Of a stretch of 41,531 nucleotides of DNA, positions 1-7,976 are shown piece after piece (the first letter of the stretch is position 1; the number at the start of each line of letters is the position of its first letter). The translations under genes and the position numbers were made by a program. This DNA comes from an uncultured Mycoplasmatota bacterium (GTDB lineage: Bacteria > Bacillota_I > Bacilli_A > RF39 > UBA660). Location: assembly GCA_900548725.1 (NCBI GenBank), contig URLV01000010.1, forward strand, positions 1 to 41,531, written 5' to 3'. The notes under the pieces were generated by a model. That model made no database searches, was not told the origin of the DNA, and saw only the letters and a program-made list of their open reading frames with translations.

Positions 1-14
1 TCTTGCACACCAAT

Positions 15-80
15 CTACAAGTAATAATACCTACTGAATACAAAATTACATATCCAACTATTCTTACAATACTTTTGCAT
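15..80 (-). CDS. Possible small ORF or start of a broken gene at the window edge
   Basis: A strong GGGAGG site at 87-92 precedes an ATG at 80-78, downstream of the permease stop. That frame closes after 21 codons. The frame one base over is free of stops to the window edge and reads as a hydrophobic segment (about IVRIVGYVILYSVGIIT), so this could be a membrane-protein gene with a frameshift or an odd start codon. The window ends too soon to decide. Low confidence. Confidence 0.2.
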   Translation of the reverse strand: MQKYCKNSWICNFVFSRYYYL

Positions 81-105
81 ATTAGTACCTCCCTTATGTT
101 ACCCA

Positions 106-2571
106 CTATTCAACATTTTTAAGCGATTCTATCATATTTATCTTTTTTAGATTATAATGTGTAACTATATTTACAATAATAGTAAAAAATATAGTCATCA
201 AAGCAGATATAACATAACTTAATATATCAACGTGCCTAATAAACATTATATAATCTGGCTCACAAGTTGATATAATGAAATGACTTAAATATGATCCGAA
301 CAATAAACCTATGACAATTCCAATAATAGTTAATAAAATATTTTCCCTCGTAATATATCTATCTACCTCATTATGATAAAATCCTAATACTTTTAAAGTT
401 GCAATTTCCCTTTTTCTTTCACTAATATTGATATTCGATAAATTATATAAAACGACAAATGCTAGTAATGCTGCTGCGATAATTAAAATTGCCACAATAG
501 AATCAATAGAACCTAGCATACTATTGATATTTTCTTTTATATCTTCATTATTTACAATAGAAGTTATCTCATTTTTACTAATATACTTTTCATCAAATAC
601 ATTGCTATCGTGTTCATTTAAATTATCAAAATCTATTAGAAAAGAGTTTATTTTATAATTTTTAAATGTATTTTCATAAGTATTTTTATTGATATATAAA
701 TACTGGTTAATATAGTTTTTTATAATATGTTCTACATTAAGTTCATATTTATTATTTTCATCATCAAATAGTATAAGTTTATCTCCTATATCTATATTTA
801 AAAGAGTTGCTGTCTTTTCACTAATAATTGCCGAATTATCGCTAGGAATTAAATTTGTATTATCCTTATCTTTAACACTATCTAATGTTACTACATCTTT
901 TAATTCTTCATTATTATTTGCAACGACCATTGTCACTTCTTCAGTATTACCCTTATATCCAACTGTAATATTATCAATGTTAGTTTCTACTATTTTACGA
1001 ATAGATTTTTCGTTTTTTATCTCTTGCTTTATCACATCATAATTCGTATTTTCTTTTAACATCATAATTTTTTCGTAATTTAAAATATGTTCAAACTGAT
1101 AATTTGTAACATCTTTTAAGGAGTCTTTCAGCCCAAATCCTGCTAATATTAAAGCAGTACATCCGGCAATTCCAAATATCGTTGTTATTACTCGACTTTT
1201 ATATCTAAATATGTTTCTAATGGTTATTTTATTAGAAAAATTTAATCTTTTCCAAATAAATGGAATATACTCTAAAAGTATTTTCTTACCACTCTTTGGA
1301 GATTTAGGTCGCATTAAATTAGCAGGTACATTTTTTAGATTCTTTATACTTATAAATATTGCAGTTCCACAAATACAAAATACACATATTAAAACACCAA
1401 TAAAATTAAAAAGATTATTTGCTTCATATATAAATTTTGGTATAAAAAATAATTTTTTATAAACATTCCAAATAACATAAGGTATTAAAACAGACCCTAT
1501 CAATATTCCTAAAATACCACCAGTAATGGTCGCTAATAGCGAAAATACAATATATTTAGATGTTATATGAAAATTATTAAATCCTAATGACTTTAAAGTC
1601 CCATTTTCAGTTCGATCTTCTTCAATCATTCTCATCATAGAAATAAGACTAACCAAAATGGCTACACAGAAGAATATTATTGGAAATACATCACCTAATT
1701 TGTTTAGATTATCACTAGCATTGATAAGTTCTTTATAAGAATCATTATCATTTCTATCAAATATGTACCATTTTGGCTTAATAAAATTACTCTCATCTAA
1801 CTGTATTCCATATTGATTTGCTTCTAATATTTTTTCACCATAAAGTTCGCTATATCTAACATCTTGTCTTTCTTCTTTCATATTCTCTACAGAATCAATT
1901 ACTTTACTAATAGTATCCAAATACTCATCACTATTTGTTATCATTTTTTTTGCTTGTTTTACCGTAATATAGATATTGGTAAATACTTCTTCTTTGATTA
2001 CCTCTTCATTTGCATAAGCATAATAATTAACTTTGCCATTTCCAAGTGTAGTTGTAGGTCTTTCAGTTGAAAAATATATCGGACTAATAACTGTACCAAC
2101 AATTTTCTTTTTCTCATTCATAATTGTAATAGTATCATTTATTTTTAAATTATTTTCTTCTAAAAGCAATTCATCAACAACAATTTCACTATTATTAGTA
2201 GGAAGTTTTCCATCACTCAAATAAACTTTGTTAATATTATCATTAAGTCCTATAATTCTTAAAACAAACTCCTTATTATCGAGTTTTAAATAGGTATCTT
2301 TGGCGTAAGTTCCTATTACTTCTTTTACATCATTTAATTTTTTTAATTCTTCTATATCATTATTAGTTAATCCTAAATTAGAAATAATTTCAATATCATA
2401 GACATTATTTTCATCATAATAATTGTCTAATGTTTTTAACATATCAGGTCCACAAGACTGAATTCCTGCAAAAAAACCTACTCCTAAAAAAGCCATACAA
2501 AACAAGGAAAGAAATCTTTTATTATTATCTTTTATTTTCTTAAAAATATGTTTTAATAGTTTATTTTTCAT
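106..2571 (-). CDS. FtsX/MacB-type ABC transporter permease, large (about 821 aa)
   Basis: This is the membrane subunit of an ABC system; its substrate is unknown. The protein starts MKNKLLKHIFKKIK and has a first membrane helix at about 20-37, a long extracytoplasmic domain (about 40-295), three helices (about 295-410), a helix near 462-480, a second outer domain, and three C-terminal helices. This duplicated layout is usual for the large FtsX-like permeases of Firmicutes, which often export or release lipids or peptides. I chose the ATG at 2571, one base after the TAA of the ATPase gene; an ATG 15 bases upstream is in frame but lies directly against the GGAGG site. It is the last gene of the MarR-led operon and must pair with the ATPase at 2573-3274. 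The family call is firm; the substrate cannot be told. Confidence 0.9.
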   Translation of the reverse strand: MKNKLLKHIFKKIKDNNKRFLSLFCMAFLGVGFFAGIQSCGPDMLKTLDNYYDENNVYDIEIISNLGLTNNDIEELKKLNDVKEVIGTYAKDTYLKLDNKEFVLRIIGLNDNINKVYLSDGKLPTNNSEIVVDELLLEENNLKINDTITIMNEKKKIVGTVISPIYFSTERPTTTLGNGKVNYYAYANEEVIKEEVFTNIYITVKQAKKMITNSDEYLDTISKVIDSVENMKEERQDVRYSELYGEKILEANQYGIQLDESNFIKPKWYIFDRNDNDSYKELINASDNLNKLGDVFPIIFFCVAILVSLISMMRMIEEDRTENGTLKSLGFNNFHITSKYIVFSLLATITGGILGILIGSVLIPYVIWNVYKKLFFIPKFIYEANNLFNFIGVLICVFCICGTAIFISIKNLKNVPANLMRPKSPKSGKKILLEYIPFIWKRLNFSNKITIRNIFRYKSRVITTIFGIAGCTALILAGFGLKDSLKDVTNYQFEHILNYEKIMMLKENTNYDVIKQEIKNEKSIRKIVETNIDNITVGYKGNTEEVTMVVANNNEELKDVVTLDSVKDKDNTNLIPSDNSAIISEKTATLLNIDIGDKLILFDDENNKYELNVEHIIKNYINQYLYINKNTYENTFKNYKINSFLIDFDNLNEHDSNVFDEKYISKNEITSIVNNEDIKENINSMLGSIDSIVAILIIAAALLAFVVLYNLSNINISERKREIATLKVLGFYHNEVDRYITRENILLTIIGIVIGLLFGSYLSHFIISTCEPDYIMFIRHVDILSYVISALMTIFFTIIVNIVTHYNLKKINMIESLKNVE

Positions 2572-2572
2572 T

Positions 2573-3274
2573 TTACCACTCAACATCCTCCACTCTTTTA
2601 GGATTTTTGTTTATGATAATTTCATCAACACCACCATTTTTAAACTTAATTATTTTATCAGCAATCGAAGAAATGGCAGCATTATGCGTTATAATGATTA
2701 CGGTCATATTTTCTTTTCGACAAGTATCTTCTAATAATTTTAAAATTTGTTTCCCAGTTTTATAATCTAAAGCACCTGTTGGCTCATCACATAAAAGTAA
2801 TTTAGGATTTTTAGCGATTGCTCGTGCTATAGCGACTCTTTGTTGTTCTCCACCAGATAATTGAGCAGGAAAATTGTCTTTTCTTTTTCCTAATCCCACC
2901 TTATTTAAAATAGTGTTAGGATCTAAATAATCTTTGCATAATTGAACTGCAAGTTCCACATTTTCTAATACTGTCATATTTTGAATAAGATTATAAAATT
3001 GAAAGACAAAACCTATATCATTTCTTCTATATTTAATGAGTTCTTTATCTTTTAACTTATCTATTCTAACTCCATCAACTATGACTTTCCCATCAGTTAA
3101 TGTATCCATTCCTCCCAAAATGTTAAGACAAGTTGTTTTACCTGCACCACTTGGACCTAATATACAAACTAATTCTCCTTTTTCAATTTCAAATGAAGTG
3201 TCCTTTAATGCTTTTATTTCTACTTCTCCCATTTGATAAACTTTATCTACTTTTTTAAATTCTATATAAGCCAT
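2573..3274 (-). CDS. ABC transporter ATPase, LolD/MacB family
   Basis: This 233-residue cytoplasmic ATPase powers the FtsX permease that follows it. Visible motifs are Walker A GPSGAGKTT (about 40-48), a Q-loop in the GFVFQFYNLI segment (about 88-97), the ABC signature LSGGEQQR (about 139-146), Walker B LLLCDEPTGALD (about 159-170) and the H-loop in IIITHN. The DEPTGALD form and the length are typical of the LolD/MacB/SalX group, which works with FtsX-fold permeases rather than with ABC-2 permeases. The gene begins 12 bases after the zinc-ribbon gene and is separated by one base from the permease start, so the two are translationally coupled. Confidence 0.95.
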   Translation of the reverse strand: MAYIEFKKVDKVYQMGEVEIKALKDTSFEIEKGELVCILGPSGAGKTTCLNILGGMDTLTDGKVIVDGVRIDKLKDKELIKYRRNDIGFVFQFYNLIQNMTVLENVELAVQLCKDYLDPNTILNKVGLGKRKDNFPAQLSGGEQQRVAIARAIAKNPKLLLCDEPTGALDYKTGKQILKLLEDTCRKENMTVIIITHNAAISSIADKIIKFKNGGVDEIIINKNPKRVEDVEW

Positions 3275-3286
3275 ATTTTCATCTCC

Positions 3287-3940
3287 TTAAAAATTAAATA
3301 CTTTTTTAAATTCTTCTATAATATCTTCCTTACAAAAGATAAGCAAACCAACAAAAACCAATAATCCTAATATTGCACAAATATAAGAGAGCATTTCAAA
3401 AGTTGTTAATTTAAATACTACTAAAATAAGTGGAATCAATCCAATAAGGCAATCAAGTAATATCGTTTTGGCAAACTTAATAATATATGATTTTTTTAAA
3501 ACTAGCATTGTTATACTGTTGAAAACAAAAATAATAATACATAGTATAGGAATTAAATATGTTGTTATAATTAAACTTTTAGTTGTAAGAAACCATATAA
3601 AAAATAGTATCAATATAATCCAAAAATATTTATTCATCATTTTTAAAACATCTTTATAATTTTTCAAAATAAATTTAACTAATATATAATTCGTTACTAA
3701 TCCTAATACTACAAATTTACTTATATAAAAAGACTTGGATATTACATATTCAGTAAATGCAAACAATACTCCTATTGCAAAGGAAACAAATGATAAAACT
3801 TTATAAAGTAAAGTAGGATTAGAAGTTTTTATTTTTGGAAAAACATTATCTGTTTTTTTTCCTATCATCCTAGAATTACATAATGGACACATTTCAAAAT
3901 TGCCATTAAATTCAATGTTACATTTATTACATTTTCTCAT
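3287..3940 (-). CDS. Zinc-ribbon membrane protein, DUF6320-like
   Basis: This 217-residue protein has a short N-terminal zinc ribbon (CNKC at about 4-7 and CPLC at about 18-21). After it come about six to seven hydrophobic segments from residue 45 to 208, and a charged tail. That layout, and the position next to a condensation-type acyltransferase, fit the DUF6320 family, of unknown function. The start is supported by GAGGAGG five bases upstream and overlaps the acyltransferase stop as ATGA, so the pair is translationally coupled. The family name is from memory of the layout and not from a search. Confidence 0.7.
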   Translation of the reverse strand: MRKCNKCNIEFNGNFEMCPLCNSRMIGKKTDNVFPKIKTSNPTLLYKVLSFVSFAIGVLFAFTEYVISKSFYISKFVVLGLVTNYILVKFILKNYKDVLKMMNKYFWIILILFFIWFLTTKSLIITTYLIPILCIIIFVFNSITMLVLKKSYIIKFAKTILLDCLIGLIPLILVVFKLTTFEMLSYICAILGLLVFVGLLIFCKEDIIEEFKKVFNF

Positions 3941-5172
3941 ATTTCCTCCTCGCTGATATTCATAACTCCATTTATGCCACTTTCTTTAAAAAAACGACAA
4001 AAGTTTTTGACAATATCATTATTTACATACTTTGAAGAAATCCCAATAGATAAATCATCTTTAAACGAACATATTGTAAGTTTTAGAGATCCAGAAGCAT
4101 TTAACACATTAAAGTTTTCAATATATTTTTCTAACTTTTCATCAACTTTTATTGCTCCAATATTAGATAAACAAGAAGTACAACCATTAGATGAAATTAA
4201 ATCTGCTATTTTTAGTATTATATCTTTAATAAAAATTGGCACAAATCTAGCAAAGACATTTTTTTCTAATGAAATCATTTGATTCATTCTTATTTTTAAT
4301 CTTTCTGTTGTAACATTTTTTTGCAACTCGCTATTCACACTATGAATCACATCAGCAAAATCATAATTTTTAGAATCAAACTTATATGTAACAGAAGTAA
4401 GACCAAAAAAATTTCTTGAAGTAGAAGATTTAAAAAATTGTCTTAAATCAACTGGTATATCTATCTTTATACTTTTATTTAATTCTAGTTCTTTCATCAT
4501 CTCTTGATAAGAACATATAAGTACAGAAGTTAATAATGCCGTTAAACTAGCATTATATTTGTGGGCTAATTCTAAAGTTTCTTTAGTAGAAATATGATAC
4601 TCCATATAAGTAATAGTATTTTTCTTTTTTCCCTTATATTGATATATTTTTCTGCCTTTAGGAATTTTTATTTTTTCTTTTGTATAGTATTTATCAAAAC
4701 TATCCTCGTTTTTTTCAAAAATCGAAGAATCAACATCTAATTCTATATCTGTCAATTTTTCTTTTAAAATTAAATATTGATATATTAAGGACTTAAAGAA
4801 AATTAAACTTCCACGACCATCAGATAAAATATGAGAAACTTCAAAATTTATTCTTTTTTTATAATGGCTTACTCTAAATAATACATCATCTTTATCTTTA
4901 TATATTTTAGAACAAATAGGCTCATTTTCTTTTTTAACTTCAACAATTTTATTGGCGTTTTCTAAATAATACCAAAATATTCCTTTTTTTAAATGACAAT
5001 TAAAGTTAGGAAAATACTTTAAAATATCATTAAGAGCATTTTGTAATATTTCTTCATCTATTACTCCTTTTAAACTAACCGAATATCTAAATACAGCAGG
5101 TATTTTATTCTTATTTGTAAAAGAATAAAATTTACCTACATTATCAAGTTTATACCAATTATTCCTTACCAT
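3937..5172 (-). CDS. Condensation-domain-like acyltransferase (alcohol acetyltransferase/PapA superfamily)
   Basis: This protein of about 411 residues carries HILSDGRGS near residue 130, a form of the HHxxxDG catalytic motif of the CoA-dependent acyltransferase and NRPS-condensation superfamily in which the second His is the base. It also has the DLRQFF stretch near 265 that corresponds to the structural DFG-like region of that fold. Length and single-domain form match free-standing acyltransferases (alcohol acetyltransferase or PapA-like) rather than an NRPS module. The ATG at 5172 is preferred over one 15 bases upstream because AAAGGAG lies six bases before it. The operon suggests it makes or modifies a lipid or ester that the neighbouring ABC system moves; this is inference. 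Confidence 0.75.
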   Translation of the reverse strand: MVRNNWYKLDNVGKFYSFTNKNKIPAVFRYSVSLKGVIDEEILQNALNDILKYFPNFNCHLKKGIFWYYLENANKIVEVKKENEPICSKIYKDKDDVLFRVSHYKKRINFEVSHILSDGRGSLIFFKSLIYQYLILKEKLTDIELDVDSSIFEKNEDSFDKYYTKEKIKIPKGRKIYQYKGKKKNTITYMEYHISTKETLELAHKYNASLTALLTSVLICSYQEMMKELELNKSIKIDIPVDLRQFFKSSTSRNFFGLTSVTYKFDSKNYDFADVIHSVNSELQKNVTTERLKIRMNQMISLEKNVFARFVPIFIKDIILKIADLISSNGCTSCLSNIGAIKVDEKLEKYIENFNVLNASGSLKLTICSFKDDLSIGISSKYVNNDIVKNFCRFFKESGINGVMNISEEEI

Positions 5173-5183
5173 AGAAGCTCCTT

Positions 5184-5588
5184 TCATTCATTTAATATTT
5201 TATTTATATTAGCAATTATTTCAGTTAATTTATCTATATCTTTTGGAGAAATTTTACTTATTGTTTTATTTAAATCTGTTAACACATCATCACTTAATTT
5301 ATCAATATATTTTTTACCATTGGGTGTTAATTTAATATTTGTTTTTCTTCTATCATTTTCATCTATATTTATCGTTATATATTTTTTTCCATACAAAGAA
5401 TTAAGAATTGATGTAATTCTTTGTTTACTTACACTTAATTTTTGACATAAATCACTTGGTGAAATATCTCCTTTTGCTAACTTGAGTTCTAGCAATACTC
5501 TTTTTTCTCCTTGAGCAAATTCAAAAAAGTTTTTCATTTTTTTAGAAGAATACCAATTATACAATTCTTGTATAAAATCGTTGTTCAT
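5184..5588 (-). CDS. MarR-family transcriptional regulator
   Basis: This 134-residue winged-helix protein contains the helix-turn-helix segment SDLCQKLSVSKQRITSILNS (about 43-62) and the wing DENDRRKTNIKLTPNGKKY, the usual MarR pattern ending in a charged DRR. It is the first gene of the minus-strand operon leading to the acyltransferase and ABC genes and probably represses it. A GGAGG site sits a few bases before the ATG. A TATCA-TT-TGATA palindrome lies just upstream at 5605-5616 and is the likely operator. The ligand is unknown. Confidence 0.9.
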   Translation of the reverse strand: MNNDFIQELYNWYSSKKMKNFFEFAQGEKRVLLELKLAKGDISPSDLCQKLSVSKQRITSILNSLYGKKYITINIDENDRRKTNIKLTPNGKKYIDKLSDDVLTDLNKTISKISPKDIDKLTEIIANINKILNE

Positions 5589-5604
5589 TCTAACGCCTCC
5601 ATAT

Positions 5605-5616
5605 TATCATTTGATA
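5605..5616. promoter_or_regulatory. Putative MarR operator palindrome
   Basis: A TATCA-TT-TGATA inverted repeat is centred about 22 bases upstream of the MarR start codon, where binding would block transcription of the operon. It is short for a MarR site, so the assignment is tentative. Confidence 0.4.
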
Positions 5617-5687
5617 GTACAACACTATTTACTATTTTAACAAAAATTAAATTAAAAATCAATATGGTAACTATATTTTTATGTAAT

Positions 5688-5721
5688 AAGGTTACTTCTT
5701 TATTTTAGAAATAACCTTTTT
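5688..5721 (+). terminator. Hairpin with T tract in the 5589-6284 intergenic region
   Basis: AAGGTTA at 5688-5694 pairs with TAACCTT at 5712-5718, with an inner TTCT/AGAA pairing, followed by a run of five Ts. It points along the plus strand, where no gene lies just upstream, so it may end an antisense or short transcript. Confidence 0.45.
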
Positions 5722-5897
5722 AATTTTAAAATATAAAAAAATTACTCCTATACTTAATTTTATCAATGCTAGTATCATTAGTTCGACTTAAAATAATTGA
5801 ATTGTGAAGATTTACTCCATTCGTATGCACTCCACAAATCAGTTTTATCGCTATAGGAATTAAAATATATTTTTTTTGATACTTTTTATAGAAAAAA

Positions 5898-5906
5898 TGT
5901 TATAAT
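5898..5906 (+). promoter_or_regulatory. Extended -10 promoter before the candidate small RNA
   Basis: TGTTATAAT is a full extended -10 element (TG, one base, TATAAT). A TTGATA at 5876-5881 could serve as a -35 with a long 19-base spacer. Transcription would begin near 5913. Confidence 0.6.
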
Positions 5907-5912
5907 TATCTT

Positions 5913-6043
5913 GTAATTAGTAGTTTATCAACTGTCTTAAGGAGTTTTAAATATCTTTATTTACCACTTCATTAACGAATCTGTTCGAACTGTTTAGTTT
6001 GAACTTGATATATATAATCAATCAGAAATGATTGATTTTTTTT
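5913..6043 (+). ncRNA. Candidate small RNA, about 130 nt
   Basis: The unit runs from an extended -10 promoter to a very strong terminator and contains no usable ORF: the only ATG is inside the terminator stem. It has an internal 9-pair hairpin, GTTCGAACT (5983-5991) with AGTTTGAAC (5996-6004), containing one G-U pair, then the terminator hairpin. It could be an independent small RNA or a terminated leader of the rhodanese gene, although that gene has its own -10 element at 6158-6166. I do not recognise a known family. Confidence 0.5.
6016..6043 (+). terminator. Rho-independent terminator with GAAA tetraloop
   Basis: AATCAATCA (6016-6024), GAAA, TGATTGATT (6029-6037) is a perfect nine-pair stem closed by a GNRA tetraloop and followed by eight Ts in total. 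It is among the strongest terminators in the window and ends the candidate small RNA. Confidence 0.85.
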
Positions 6044-6157
6044 GTTTAATAATTGTATCAATATAATAATTTAAAAATTGAGTTTTTAATTTCTTAACCA
6101 AATTATAATTAAAAAACATAAATAACACTATATATTTTTATATAAAATAAAAATATA

Positions 6158-6166
6158 TGTTATAAT
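6158..6166 (+). promoter_or_regulatory. Extended -10 promoter for the rhodanese-thioredoxin pair
   Basis: TGTTATAAT repeats the same extended -10 as at 5898. No clear -35 is seen. It lies about 120 bases upstream of the rhodanese start. In between is an AAAGGA site followed by a two-codon frame (ATG AAA TAA at 6220-6228), which is probably chance. Confidence 0.5.
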
Positions 6167-6284
6167 TTAGTTATAGATATCATAGACAAAAAATAACTGT
6201 TGAAAGGAATATTAAATTATGAAATAAAAAACATTTAAATTACAAAGTATATTAAAAAAATTGAAGAAAGGAATGATAATAAAA

Positions 6285-6992
6285 ATGAAAAAACAATTTA
6301 TTTTAGCTATAGCAATTATTTGTATTTTAATAGGAGGGGTAGGAAGTTATTTTATATTTATATCATCTAATGCAAATTTAGAAAAACCATTACCAAAACA
6401 AGAAAAATCAGAAGGACTTAGGGGAATATATGATATTGACAAAAATATAAATGAAAAAACAATTGATAATTATTTAGGTAGAAACGATACAGTATACCGC
6501 GATGTAAGAATGCTTATGGATACTGCAACTTGGGAAAATAAAGGCGGAGAAAGAGAATTAACAGGATTTATCGAAGGCTTTGAAGTAATTCCTTATGCTT
6601 ATTTAACTGAATTTCCTCAGGAGTATATAGAACAAAAAGCTAGCGAAAATATATCAGGATTATACAAAGGAAAAACATTATTTTCACTAGATAAAAATGG
6701 AAATTACATTGCAAATTATAAAGAATCTATGGACATATTAGAGTATCTTTTCCCTAAAGACAAGTATATTTTTATAATGTGTGGAGCAGGAGGTTATGCT
6801 AATTTTACTAAGCAAATGCTTATTTCACTAGGCTGGAATAAAGATAAAATATACAATGTTGGTGGATATTGGAATTATGTAGGGAAACATAATATAAGTA
6901 CAATAAATAATTATGATTCAAAAACAAAATATGATTTTTGGAAAGTAAACTATCATAACATTGATTTTGATAATTTAACAAAAATTAAATAA
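6285..6992 (+). CDS. Exported rhodanese-like protein
   Basis: This protein of about 235 residues begins with a clear signal or anchor segment (MKKQFILAIAIICILIGG). The mature part carries rhodanese features: YRDVRMLMD (the usual opening D-R segment), FIEGFEVIPYAYL, and the active-site loop CGAGGYA near residue 165, whose Cys would carry the persulfide sulfur. The loop is followed by the usual helix and LGW segment. There is no lipobox Cys, so it is probably membrane-anchored by its N terminus. The start at 6285 is chosen because it gives a normal signal peptide with AAAGGA 12 bases upstream; other starts at 6261 (TTG) and 6273 are possible. It overlaps the thioredoxin-like gene by one base, suggesting a shared role in thiol or sulfur chemistry outside the membrane. 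Confidence 0.8.
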   Translation: MKKQFILAIAIICILIGGVGSYFIFISSNANLEKPLPKQEKSEGLRGIYDIDKNINEKTIDNYLGRNDTVYRDVRMLMDTATWENKGGERELTGFIEGFEVIPYAYLTEFPQEYIEQKASENISGLYKGKTLFSLDKNGNYIANYKESMDILEYLFPKDKYIFIMCGAGGYANFTKQMLISLGWNKDKIYNVGGYWNYVGKHNISTINNYDSKTKYDFWKVNYHNIDFDNLTKIK

Positions 6993-7882
6993 TGAAAAAG
7001 AAAGTAACAATAAGTTTATTAATTTTATTTTTCATATCAATATTAATAGCAAATATTCTTATTATTAATAAAAAAGAAAAAGTATTTTATTTAGAAAATA
7101 ATTATTATGGAAAAAATAATATGACAGAAATAAATATTAATGAACTTAATAAATTAATTGATAATAAAGAATCCTTTGTAGTATTTGTATATCAACCACT
7201 ATGTATAACTTCTACAAATTTTGAAAGTATCTTAAAAGATTTCTTAGAAGAAAAAAAAATAAGTATTTATAAAATCGCCTTCTCAAATATTAAAAATACA
7301 AAAATAGGAAAAACCATAAAATACTATCCCTCCTTTATTATTTATAATAAAGGAAAAATGGTTGATTTTTTAGAAGCAAATAAAGATGAAGATATAAAAT
7401 ATTATACTTCTAAAAAAGAATTTGAAAGTTGGTTTACAAAATATATAAAGTTTAAAAATGAAACTACTAACAATAATCAAACAAGCCAAACAAACTCCAT
7501 AACAGAAGAAAATAAAATATTAACAGATGTTAAAATTGAAAACATAATAAAAGAAAATAATAAAGTAAATATTTACTTTTTTTGGGGAAAAGGTTGTCCT
7601 CATTGTGCTAAAGAATTTGAATTTTTTGAAAGTATAAAAGAAACATATGGTAATTATTATAATTTATATACCTTTGAAACTTGGTATAATGATGAAAACA
7701 AAAAATTAGTTTACACTTTTGCAGAAAATATGGGGGATAAATTAACTGGAGTACCATATACCATAATAGGTAATAAATCATTTAGCGGCTTTGACGAAAA
7801 ATATAAAAATGACTTTATTATTGCAATAGAAAATCAATATAATAGCAATTTTGATGTTTATTTTGATAAAATTAAAAAATAA
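6992..7882 (+). CDS. Membrane-anchored tandem thioredoxin-fold protein
   Basis: This 296-residue protein has an N-terminal membrane helix (about 4-26) and two thioredoxin-like domains. The first (about 45-145) has FVYQPLC followed by ITST where an active pair would lie, so it keeps one Cys and is probably not a disulfide oxidoreductase on its own. The second (about 185-290) has WGKGCPHC with a CPHC active site like that of DsbA-type and other exported thioredoxins, and a cis-Pro in GVPYT. A Thr/Asn-rich linker joins the two. The gene overlaps the rhodanese gene by one base (TAATG) and is followed by a strong terminator. It likely handles disulfides or persulfides at the cell surface. Confidence 0.8.
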   Translation: MKKKVTISLLILFFISILIANILIINKKEKVFYLENNYYGKNNMTEININELNKLIDNKESFVVFVYQPLCITSTNFESILKDFLEEKKISIYKIAFSNIKNTKIGKTIKYYPSFIIYNKGKMVDFLEANKDEDIKYYTSKKEFESWFTKYIKFKNETTNNNQTSQTNSITEENKILTDVKIENIIKENNKVNIYFFWGKGCPHCAKEFEFFESIKETYGNYYNLYTFETWYNDENKKLVYTFAENMGDKLTGVPYTIIGNKSFSGFDEKYKNDFIIAIENQYNSNFDVYFDKIKK

Positions 7883-7936
7883 TTATACTAGTCAATTCAA
7901 AAAATAAAGATTGTTTAATTTAAAAATAATGTTAAT

Positions 7937-7967
7937 AAACCTCATATTTTTTCTATATGAGGTTTTA
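7937..7967 (+). terminator. Terminator after the thioredoxin-like gene
   Basis: AAACCTCATAT (7937-7947) pairs with ATATGAGGTTT (7955-7965), ending in a T run. It stands between convergent genes and probably serves the plus-strand operon; the T tract on the other side is weak. Confidence 0.8.
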
Positions 7968-7976
7968 TTATAAATA

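Noticed and set aside
5981..6005. GTTCGAA resembling a tRNA T-loop
   Set aside because: The flanking bases do not form a five-pair T stem, and there is no acceptor, D or anticodon arm around it; it is part of a nine-pair hairpin instead.
6220..6228. Two-codon ORF (ATG AAA TAA) after an AAAGGA site
   Set aside because: The spacing from the ribosome site is too long and such minimal frames are common by chance in AT-rich leaders.
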